Position numbers and translations under genes: made by a program
Part shown: in pieces, positions 57,584 through 64,000 of the stretch
How positions within the stretch are numbered: position 1 is the stretch's first letter
How the letters are laid out: each line of letters starts with the position of its first letter
The notes under the pieces: generated by a model
Databases searched by the model: none
What the model saw: the letters and a program-made list of their open reading frames with translations, nothing else
Told to the model about the DNA's origin: nothing
NCBI RefSeq assembly: GCF_008805035.1
Contig: NZ_CP038018.1
Coordinates: forward strand, 1,798,001-1,862,000
Source: Eikenella exigua
GTDB taxonomy: Bacteria > Pseudomonadota > Gammaproteobacteria > Burkholderiales > Neisseriaceae
Length of the DNA: 64,000 nt
Direction: 5' to 3'

Positions 57584-59137
57584 CTACACCTTGTCTGCCG
57601 CGCCGCCTGTTTTATCTTCCAGCGCCTCCGGCTCTTCGCTGCCGGCTTGTTCCACCAGTTGCGCATCGAGCCGTTTGCCGGCTTTCACGCCCATTTGGCG
57701 CAGTTTTTCCACGCGGCCGACTAGGTTGCCGCGGCCGCTGTGGAGCTGTTTGTGGGCGGCTTGGTAGCTTTCTTGCGCCTGCTGGAGGTTTTTGCCCACT
57801 TTTTCCAGCGTTTCCACAAAGCCGACGAATTTGTCGTAGAGCTTGCCGCCTTCGCTGGCAATCTGCAGGGCATGGCGGTTTTGGTATTCGTGCCGCCAGA
57901 TGTTGGCCACGGTGCGCAGGGTGGCCAGCAGCGTGCTGGGGCCAACCAGGATGATGCGTTGGTCAAAACAGGTTTGGAAGAGCTCGGGGTCTTGCTGCAG
58001 GGCGAGCAGGTAGGCGGGCTCCACGGGCACGAACATGAAGACGAAATCGAGCGATACCAGGCCTTCGATGTCGCTGTAGCGTTTGGCAGCCAGCTCTTTG
58101 ATGTGCTGGTGTACGGAGGCGAGGTGGGCGGCGAGCTCGGCTTCGGCGACTTCAGGGCTTTCGGCGCGGGTATAGCGCACGTAGGCGGTGAGCGACACTT
58201 TAGAATCGACGATGATTTGTTTGTTGTCGGGCAGGTTGATGAGCACGTCGGGTTGGAGGTAGCGGCTTTCGCCGTCGCTGTCGGTTTGGTGGCCGCCGCT
58301 TTGCACGAAGTATTCGCGCCCTTTCACCAGGCCGGAGTTTTCCAGCACTTTTTCCAGAATCATCTCGCCCCAGTTGCCCTGGCTTTTGTTGCGGCTGCCG
58401 GTGAGGGCTTGGGTGAGGGCTTGGGCGTCTTGGTGCAGCCGAGCGTTGAGCTGTTGTAGGCGTTTGAGCTCGTTTTCCAGCGTGAGCCGCTCTTTGGCTT
58501 CTTTTTCGTAGGTGTTTTGTACGAGTTGGCTGAAGCCTTGCAGTTTTTCGCTCAAGGGATTGAGCAGTTGGTCGAGCTCTTGGCGGTTTTGCTCGGAAAA
58601 ACGGCGGCTTTTTTCTTCGAGGATTTGGTTGGCGAGGTTTTGGAATTGTTCCCCCAAGTTTTGGCGGGCTTGGTTGAGCAGGGCGATTTGCTCGGCATGG
58701 GCTTGCTGCTGCTGTTCGATTTGGGTTTGCACGCGTTCGTGCTGCAGGCGGCTGGCGGCCAGCTCTTGGCGGGTGGTTTCGTAGCGCTGTTGGAGCTGCT
58801 GCTGCTGCTCGGCGGCTTCGGCCAGGCGGTTGGTGAAATGTTGCACCGATTGCTCGGCAGTGGCGGCACGGGTTTGGTAATCCTGTGCGGCTTGGCGGGC
58901 GGCGGAAAGCTGCTGTTGGCTGTCGGCCAGGCTTTGGGCGGTGTGACCGAGTTGCTGTTCGTTTTGCTGACAGACTTGCTGTTGCAGGGAGAGCTGATGT
59001 TGCAGGCGATCGGCTTCTTGCTGGTGGCGGTGTTGCGCGGCTTGGTGGCGGGCGTTTTGCCACAGCCAAACGATGAGTGCGCACAGTAGGGCGGCGGCGA
59101 AGCAGGCGATAAGCAGGATGGGGAGGGTAAAGGTCAT
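57584..59137 (-). CDS. rmuC: DNA recombination protein RmuC
   Basis: A 517-residue protein that limits inversions and other rearrangements. An N-terminal TM helix (LPILLIACFAAALLCALIVW) leads into a very Gln-rich coiled coil (about residues 30-190). The conserved RmuC nuclease-like domain follows: GNWGEMILEKVLENSGL, YLQPDVLINLPDNKQIIVDS, FVFMFVPVEPAYLLAL and STLLATLRTVANIWRHEYQN. Single gene with its own terminator. Confidence 0.92.
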   Translation of the reverse strand: MTFTLPILLIACFAAALLCALIVWLWQNARHQAAQHRHQQEADRLQHQLSLQQQVCQQNEQQLGHTAQSLADSQQQLSAARQAAQDYQTRAATAEQSVQHFTNRLAEAAEQQQQLQQRYETTRQELAASRLQHERVQTQIEQQQQAHAEQIALLNQARQNLGEQFQNLANQILEEKSRRFSEQNRQELDQLLNPLSEKLQGFSQLVQNTYEKEAKERLTLENELKRLQQLNARLHQDAQALTQALTGSRNKSQGNWGEMILEKVLENSGLVKGREYFVQSGGHQTDSDGESRYLQPDVLINLPDNKQIIVDSKVSLTAYVRYTRAESPEVAEAELAAHLASVHQHIKELAAKRYSDIEGLVSLDFVFMFVPVEPAYLLALQQDPELFQTCFDQRIILVGPSTLLATLRTVANIWRHEYQNRHALQIASEGGKLYDKFVGFVETLEKVGKNLQQAQESYQAAHKQLHSGRGNLVGRVEKLRQMGVKAGKRLDAQLVEQAGSEEPEALEDKTGGAADKV

Positions 59138-59214
59138 AACAGGCTACCTGAAAAACGGTGTTCTGGCGCTAAAGCGTGAGCTTCAACGACGTTTAAATGA
59201 AGAGGGGTGGCGGT

Positions 59215-59559
59215 TTAATCCGCTATCGAAATCCGCACGATTTTATGCTCCTGCGGGTTGCCGTGCCAATAATCGCGGTATAGCTCCAGGCAGTCGGCAA
59301 TATCGGCAAACAGTTTGGGCTGGCGTTGCCTGAGGTCGGCCAGGCCGCAAAAGGCGATGTGGATTTCGCGTTGCGGCAGCCAGCCCAAGTCACGCATACA
59401 GTCGTTGAGCGAATCGAGGCCGCCGCTGAAACAGGCGGGCAGCTCGAAGGCTTCCTGCATGCGCTGCATCAGGTTGTGCGGGGTTTTGATGCGGGATAAA
59501 TCCACGCTGATGGCGAGGGCATCCGGGCGGGTTAGGGTTTGGCGGATAAAGCGGCTCAT
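59215..59559 (-). CDS. Barstar-family protein
   Basis: A 114-residue barstar-like (RNase inhibitor) protein. The ATG at 59559 (MSRFIRQTLTRPDALAISVD) is chosen; the frame reaching 59706 crosses an uptake sequence and has no family match. The fold cues are the helix with FELPACFSGGLDSLNDCMRD and the strand LPQREIHIAFCGLADLR. No barnase-like RNase is encoded nearby, so it may guard against a toxin from elsewhere or act in other ways. Confidence 0.75.
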   Translation of the reverse strand: MSRFIRQTLTRPDALAISVDLSRIKTPHNLMQRMQEAFELPACFSGGLDSLNDCMRDLGWLPQREIHIAFCGLADLRQRQPKLFADIADCLELYRDYWHGNPQEHKIVRISIAD

Positions 59560-59706
59560 GTGTGAGGCTACCTGAAAGCATAAAGCGAAAACGTATTCTA
59601 CCGCTTTAAGCCTCGCAGAATGCGCCAAACCATCGCTTTCAGGTAGCCTTTCCGCTTTTCGGGTAGAATACCGCCGTTTTGTCGGCCTTTTTTCATAGGA
59701 AACCAC

Positions 59707-61074
59707 ATGTCTGCCCTGCTTGCCCTTTCCCCGCTCGACGGCCGCTATGCCGCCGCCGTTGAAGCCCTGCGCCCCGTTTTTTCCGAATACGGCCTCATTC
59801 GTGCCCGCGTGCGCGTGGAGCTGGAATGGCTCAAATCGCTGGCTGCCGCGCCCGAAATTAGCGAAGTGCCGCCTTTTTCTGCCACCACTTTAGCCGAAAT
59901 CGATGCTGTGATTGCCGGTTTTTCGCCCGAACACGCTGCCGAAGTGAAGGCCATCGAAGCCACCACCAACCACGACGTGAAAGCCGTGGAATACTGGCTC
60001 AAGCAGCGCTTCGAAAGGCTAACTGAAATCCAAAAGGCAAACGAATTCATCCACTTTGCCTGCACCAGCGAAGACATCAACAACCTTTCCCACGCCCTGA
60101 TGCTGCGCGAAGCCCGGGACGGCGTGCTGCTGCCCAAGCTGGCCGAAATCGCCGCCAAGCTGCGCCAAATGGCACACAGCTTGGCCGCCCAACCCATGAT
60201 GAGCCGCACCCACGGCCAGCCCGCCACCCCCACCACCCTGGGCAAGGAAATCGCCAACGTGCTCGCCCGTTTGCAGCGCCAAACCGCCCAGCTGGAGAAA
60301 CAGGAGTTTTTGGGCAAAATCAACGGCGCCGTGGGCAACTATAACGCCCATCTCTCCGCCTACCCTGATATGGATTGGGAAGCGCATTGCCGCCGCTTTG
60401 TCGAACAGTCGCTCGGGCTCACTTTCAACCCCTACACCATTCAAATCGAGCCGCACGACTACATGGCCGAGTTTTTCCAAACCCTCAGCCGCATCAACAC
60501 CATCCTCATCGATTTCAACCGCGACGTGTGGGGCTACATTTCGCTCGGCTATTTCAAACAAAAAGTGAAGGCCGGCGAAGTGGGCTCCTCCACCATGCCG
60601 CACAAAGTGAACCCCATCGACTTTGAAAACTCCGAAGGCAACCTCGGCACCGCCAACGCCATCCTCGGCTTCATGGCCGAGAAACTGCCCGTATCCCGCT
60701 GGCAGCGGGACCTGACCGACAGCACCGTGCTGCGCAACATGGGCGTGGGCGCAGGCTACACCCTGCTCGGCTGGGCCGCCCACCTGCGCGGTCTGAACAA
60801 ACTCGAAGCCAACCCCGCCGCCATGCAGGCCGACCTCGACGCCACCTGGGAGCTTTTAGCCGAGCCCATCCAAACCGTGATGCGCCGCCACGCCGTGCCG
60901 CAGGCCTATGAGCAGCTCAAAGCCCTCACCCGCGGCCAAGACGGCATCACGCCTGCCACCCTCCAGTCCTTCATTCGCGGCCTTGCCATCCCCGAAGAAG
61001 CCAAAGCGCGCCTGCTCTCGCTCACTCCCGCGCTGTATGTAGGCAAAGCGGAGGAGCTGGCTAAGCGAATTTAA
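59707..61074 (+). CDS. purB: Adenylosuccinate lyase
   Basis: Releases fumarate from SAICAR and adenylosuccinate in purine synthesis. The 455-residue protein has the fumarase-superfamily signature GSSTMPHKVNPIDFENSEGN, the catalytic His region MSRTHGQPATPTTLGKE and the early LSPLDGRYAAAVEAL typical of the proteobacterial PurB. ATG at 59707 is preceded by ATAGGAAA. Single-gene unit. Confidence 0.97.
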   Translation: MSALLALSPLDGRYAAAVEALRPVFSEYGLIRARVRVELEWLKSLAAAPEISEVPPFSATTLAEIDAVIAGFSPEHAAEVKAIEATTNHDVKAVEYWLKQRFERLTEIQKANEFIHFACTSEDINNLSHALMLREARDGVLLPKLAEIAAKLRQMAHSLAAQPMMSRTHGQPATPTTLGKEIANVLARLQRQTAQLEKQEFLGKINGAVGNYNAHLSAYPDMDWEAHCRRFVEQSLGLTFNPYTIQIEPHDYMAEFFQTLSRINTILIDFNRDVWGYISLGYFKQKVKAGEVGSSTMPHKVNPIDFENSEGNLGTANAILGFMAEKLPVSRWQRDLTDSTVLRNMGVGAGYTLLGWAAHLRGLNKLEANPAAMQADLDATWELLAEPIQTVMRRHAVPQAYEQLKALTRGQDGITPATLQSFIRGLAIPEEAKARLLSLTPALYVGKAEELAKRI

Positions 61075-61088
61075 CGCCGATTGCTTGC

Positions 61089-61128
61089 CTGTAAACAACA
61101 AAAAGCTACCTAAGAATTTCAGGTAGCC
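61089..61128. terminator. Degenerate DUS hairpin between purB and the lipoprotein gene
   Basis: AAAAGCTACCTAAGAA near 61100 faces TTTCAGGTAGCCTTT. Mutations in the left arm show how such pairs decay while still allowing a hairpin. Confidence 0.55.
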
Positions 61129-61152
61129 TTTCATCTTTAGCCATACAGCCGA

Positions 61153-61638
61153 TTAATAAACCGGAGACTGCCCCGCCGGTAGCACGCGGGTCATGCCATT
61201 GGCGCTTCGCAGCACGCGCACGCGCTGGCCGGGCTGGAATTGGATGTCGCTTTTTTGCACCACAGAAATTGCATCGTGCGAGCCTTCGAGCTGCACCACG
61301 ATTTCATAGCCGCGCTGGCTGTCGAGTCCGCGTGTGAGCGACTGCGTGCCCAAGCCACCTACAATCGCGCCCAAAATTGCGCTCACCGCTTTACCCCGGC
61401 CTTCGCCGAAATTACTGCCGCCGATGCCGCCCAGCAGAGAGCCGGCAGTGGTGAGCAGCGGGTTGTCTTCGCCACGTATGGTGGTGGGTGTTACCGACAG
61501 CACTTCACCGTAGTAAACCCGTGCTGTGTTTTGTGCTTGGGAGGTGGTGTATTGCAAGGCGGAACTGTTGGCGCAGCCGCCCAGGTTCAGCAGCAGGGCG
61601 GCGGATACGGCAGCGGCAAGCATACGTGAAGCAGACAT
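61153..61638 (-). CDS. Glycine-zipper outer-membrane lipoprotein, SlyB-like
   Basis: A 161-residue lipoprotein (signal MLAAAVSAALLLNLGGC). After VYYGEVLSVTPTTIRGED comes the glycine-zipper membrane segment (LLTTAGSLLGGIGGSNFGEG, then AVSAILGAIVGGLGTQSL), and a C-terminal SH3-like part (YEIVVQLEGSHDAISVVQKS, FQPGQRVRVLRSANG). This is the SlyB/PcpY arrangement of outer-membrane stability lipoproteins. The gene stands alone. Confidence 0.85.
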   Translation of the reverse strand: MSASRMLAAAVSAALLLNLGGCANSSALQYTTSQAQNTARVYYGEVLSVTPTTIRGEDNPLLTTAGSLLGGIGGSNFGEGRGKAVSAILGAIVGGLGTQSLTRGLDSQRGYEIVVQLEGSHDAISVVQKSDIQFQPGQRVRVLRSANGMTRVLPAGQSPVY

Positions 61639-61671
61639 GGCGTTTCCTGAAAGTATGATTAAACAAAATTA

Positions 61672-61791
61672 TATAGTGGATAACATTATAGTGAGTTAAA
61701 TTTAAACTAGTGCAGCGTTGGCTCGTTTTGTTGTACTACTTGTACTATCTGCGGCTTGCCGCCTCGCTCTGATTTTTGCTGAACCACTATA
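61672..61791. mobile_element. Correia-like miniature repeat element
   Basis: TATAGTGAGTTAAATTTAAA at 61687 and, inverted, TATAGTGGTTCAGCAAAAAT ending at 61791 bracket 105 bases; a further TATAGTGGA lies at 61672. Inside are GTACTATCTGCGGCTTGCCG and GCTCTGATTTTTGC, close to the inner sequence of neisserial Correia elements as I remember it. Such elements can carry promoters and RNase III sites. Confidence 0.6.
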
Positions 61792-61834
61792 TTTTTCGAT
61801 ATGGAGAAATGCCTGCTTTCCCTGTCGTATGAGG

Positions 61835-62280
61835 CTACCTGGAATCCGCGTGTTTTGAGTTCGGCTTTGAATAATTTTCCAGCCACTGGCGTTTTACTCT
61901 GTCGCGGAATTTTTCACGCCCGCTTTCAGCTTGCCGTGTATTCCACGCGGCTGATGTTGGCCAAAGGGCGGTATTCCGAGTTGATGCTGGGATAGTTGAT
62001 GCTGGCGGAAACGGAATGCGTGCCGAGCACTTGGCTGTTGTCGTCCCGCAATTAATAGCTGCGGAAACCGTGCAGCACACCGATGAGGCGTATACTGCTT
62101 CCAGTATACGGGAAACAGGCCGATGGCGTTGTTGCTGCCACCCACACAGGCCATGGCCACATTGGGTTGCCGCCCAATCGCTTCCTGCATCTGTGCTTTG
62201 ACTTCGGTGTCATGTCGTCCATGCGGGTGGTTCATTCTAGCATGGCTTCGTTCATCGTGTCTTTGAGTGTACGGCTGCCA
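61835..62280 (-). pseudogene. trpB: Tryptophan synthase beta chain remnant
   Basis: Internal piece of TrpB in several frames: NSGSRTLKDTMNEAML directly after the EamA stop, then KAQMQEAIGRQPNVAMACVG with a damaged glycine loop (GGSNNAIGLF for GGGSNAIGLF), then fragments of the substrate-side region toward 61835. Both ends of the gene and the PLP lysine are absent. The junction with the EamA pseudogene is immediate. Confidence 0.7.
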
Positions 62281-63217
62281 CTATTCCACGCTTTCCAAAG
62301 CCCGTTTTTTCGCTGCGCCCCATTCGGAAGCCGCAATCCCTGCTGCCACCAAGACCAAGGCTGTGAGCACATAGCCGCCCAAACGCTCGTCTGGGAAGGC
62401 CGCCGCGCCCACCAGCGCACCGAACACCGGCAGCAGATTCATCGTGAGCGCCGCCCGCCCCGCGCCAATCGCAATCACGCTTTCCATATAAAACAGCTTG
62501 GACAAAATCGCGATAAACACAGAAACATAAAGCAGCAGCAGCCAAGCCTGCCACGGCGGCAGCCGGAAGCCTCTCTCCACCCCTTCCCACACATAAAACG
62601 GCGCACTCACCACTACCGCCGCCACACACATAGCCTACAGCAGGCTCGCCCAATGTACCTTCGGTGCAGCGCGCAACGCCAGCGAATAGCCCGCATAAAT
62701 CAAAGAAGTCACCAACGCCAACGCATCTCCTTGCGACAAACCCGTTTCCAGCAGCGCGGCCGGATTGCCCCGGCCCACCACCCACACCACGCCCGCAAAC
62801 GACAGCCCCACCCCCAGCCATTGCAGCCAATGTGCCCGCGTACGCCAAAACAGCACTTCCGCGAGCAACACCATCACCGGAATCAGCGCCGTGATAATCG
62901 ATACATTCACCACCTCCGCCCCGCGCGCAAACGCGCTGTAGAGTACGATATTAAACAGCGAACCCGCTGCCGCCCACCAGCAACAGCCACAACGCACGCG
63001 GCTTGAGCACAGGCAAATCCTCCCGAATCCGCGCGCGGAACAGCCACGAAAGCAGCAAGGCCGCCAGCACCCAGCGCCAAAACGTAAACTCATAAGGCGA
63101 AAGCCAAGCCTTGCCCAGCTTGCCCGCCACATTGCTCGTGGCCCAAAACGCCGGTGCCAAAAACAGCATCATATAAGGGTGCGGCAGGCCGTCTGCCTGC
63201 CAAATACGGAAACGCAT
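62281..63217 (-). pseudogene. EamA/DMT-family transporter, two lesions
   Basis: ATG 63217 opens MRFRIWQADGLPHPYMMLFL and AFWATSNVAGKLGKAWLSPY (first EamA repeat). A frameshift near 62975 shifts to SLFNIVLYSAFARGAEVVNV and later GVGLSFAGVVWVVGRGNP. A TAG at about 62635 (from CAG) stops that frame; the second repeat continues to IAASEWGAAKKRALESVE. Repaired, it would have about 310 residues, the DMT norm. It is the only gene downstream of the TPP riboswitch on this strand, so the transporter was probably under thiamine control. Confidence 0.85.
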
Positions 63218-63338
63218 GGTTTAATCCTCTTGCAACAGCCCGCTGCCGCTGGCGGAAGGCTACCTGAAAAATATTTACTGCGAAAACACAGTTGCTTACG
63301 GGCGAAGATTGCATGCCATGCTCAGGACAACAGGCAAC

Positions 63339-63364
63339 AAAAAACGCCCCGATAAATCGGAGCG
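63339..63364 (-). terminator. Terminator in the TPP-riboswitch leader
   Basis: On the minus strand CGCTCCGAT-N2-ATCGGGGCG (one mismatch) is followed by TTTTTT. It lies between riboswitch and transporter start and can serve as the off-state terminator. A perfect GCGGCAG/CTGCCGC hairpin just before it may be the competing structure. Confidence 0.8.
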
Positions 63365-63446
63365 CATCATCACGTTGCCGCGGCAGAATCTGCTCTGCCG
63401 CCTGCAGCCAATCAAACCGGGCAGTATCTCGCCCAAACCGGCCATG

Positions 63447-63521
63447 AGTTCCCTCCGCCGGCATTAACCGGTTCAGGTGCAACGGGTATGTTCTCAGCCG
63501 CGCAAGGCAGCACCCCGACTC
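63447..63521 (-). promoter_or_regulatory. TPP riboswitch (THI element)
   Basis: Read on the minus strand: GGGGTGC near the 5' end, GCGCGGCTGAGAACATACCC (the CUGAGA core), ACCTGAACCGG, TTAATGCCGGCG and GGAGGGAACT. All conserved THI-box blocks are present and in order, so the aptamer looks intact. It is followed by a terminator and then by the broken EamA transporter gene at 63217. Confidence 0.92.
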
Positions 63522-63756
63522 AAGGGGGCGGATTATAGTGGAATTCCTAATTCGCTGCTACGGCGGGGCGTGCCTAGCCGTATTGTTCATGCTGTTTGCG
63601 TTTGGCCGCCTTGCATTAGTACAGTGAATGGTGAATTTCACGATATGGTTTTCTGCAGCACGTTTGAGTGGGGCGGGGTTGTACGCAGCCATTTGAAGTG
63701 CCGAATCTTTCAAATTTTCAGGTAGCCTCAAGCCACTTTTAAAGGCTACCTGAAAA

Positions 63757-64000
63757 CTACACCAACCTAGCCATCTCGAAAAACGCCCGGTATGCCGCTG
63801 CCTTTTTCTGCAAACTCAGCGGATACGCCCGCGAGGTGGAGGGCAGGCGGGTGAGGGTGAAATTCCGTCCGGCCAAAGTGCAGGGCAGCGTTTCGCCGGT
63901 TTTCGGCATTTTCGGCGCATCGGGCAGCAGGGAGAGCAGCACTTCGGTGGCCTTGCCGCCGGTGGCGCATATATGGCGGCAGCACGGCAGCTGGGCGAGC
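63757..64000 (-). CDS. DNA-deoxyinosine/uracil glycosylase-type protein, partial
   Basis: C-terminal 80 residues; the start is beyond the right edge and the frame is open to 64000. Visible: CRHICATGGKATEVLLSLLP, then the ending FTLTRLPSTSRAYPLSLQKK and AAYRAFFEMARLV. The LPSTSxA motif and the preceding GGKA match the hypoxanthine/uracil DNA glycosylase family (Mug/UDG superfamily). Identification is moderate because only the end is seen. Confidence 0.65.
   Translation of the reverse strand, partial: LAQLPCCRHICATGGKATEVLLSLLPDAPKMPKTGETLPCTLAGRNFTLTRLPSTSRAYPLSLQKKAAAYRAFFEMARLV

Noticed and set aside
62083..63006. 307-residue plus-strand ORF
   Set aside because: His/Arg/Gln-rich shadow opposite the EamA and trpB pseudogenes.
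63090..63482. 130-residue ORF overlapping the TPP riboswitch
   Set aside because: It is translated from the aptamer, terminator and transporter start in an unrelated frame.

Overview
The window is chromosomal DNA from a member of the Neisseriaceae, most likely Eikenella (E. corrodens group). The best evidence is the 12-mer AGGCTACCTGAA, the Eikenella dialect of the DNA uptake sequence (eikDUS). It occurs in nearly every intergenic gap, often as inverted pairs that act as terminators, and also inside genes. Core genes are those of a beta-proteobacterium with compact, GC-rich coding. No rRNA, tRNA or CRISPR array was seen.

Layout. 1-15071: envelope and housekeeping genes. These are cdsA (cut by the window edge), a FarR-like MarR regulator, fabA-fabB, valS, a nitroreductase, gluQ, pgk, and the LPS-export cluster kdsC-lptC-lptA-(yjbR, lipoprotein)-lptB-rpoN-hpf. 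15707-21098: proline uptake and catabolism (putP, putA). 21393-29302: DUF808 membrane protein, a frameshifted small gene, corC-ybeY, an aldehyde dehydrogenase, a malate/lactate-type dehydrogenase, a protein-tyrosine phosphatase and a MAPEG protein. 29543-34073: a decayed CreBC-like two-component system, split by a block with foreign uptake-sequence dialects that carries a LysR regulator, a Cys-type alpha/beta hydrolase and a methyltransferase. 34074-38343: a lipoprotein and part of an aryl-polyene-like biosynthesis cluster (phosphopantetheinyl transferase, ketosynthase-like protein, acyltransferase, two acyl carrier proteins, a membrane protein). 38421-47493: paired M16 peptidases, cupin, ypjD pseudogene, ffh, DUF3108 protein, rsmB, glutaredoxin, H-NS-like protein.

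47617-55547 is a filamentous (inovirus) prophage of the Neisseria Nf/MDA type, read on the minus strand. In transcription order it has a small early protein, a replication initiator split by a G11 tract, a ssDNA-binding protein, small membrane and coat proteins, a TspB/pIII-like adsorption protein, a hairpin-rich intergenic region, a DUF2523 protein, the Zot/pI assembly ATPase, and an IS110/Piv-type recombinase. A structured 281-base gap precedes the recombinase and may encode a guide (bridge) RNA. The G11 tract leaves the initiator out of frame with its only ATG start, which suggests phase-variable phage replication.

55928-57328 is a gene graveyard: an antiporter fragment and an amino-acid ABC transporter with stops, frameshifts and a deletion. 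57584-61638 carries rmuC, a barstar-like gene, purB and a glycine-zipper lipoprotein. 61672-63521 holds a Correia-like miniature element, a trpB remnant fused to a broken EamA transporter gene, and an intact-looking TPP riboswitch with terminator upstream of that dead gene. The right edge cuts a DNA glycosylase.
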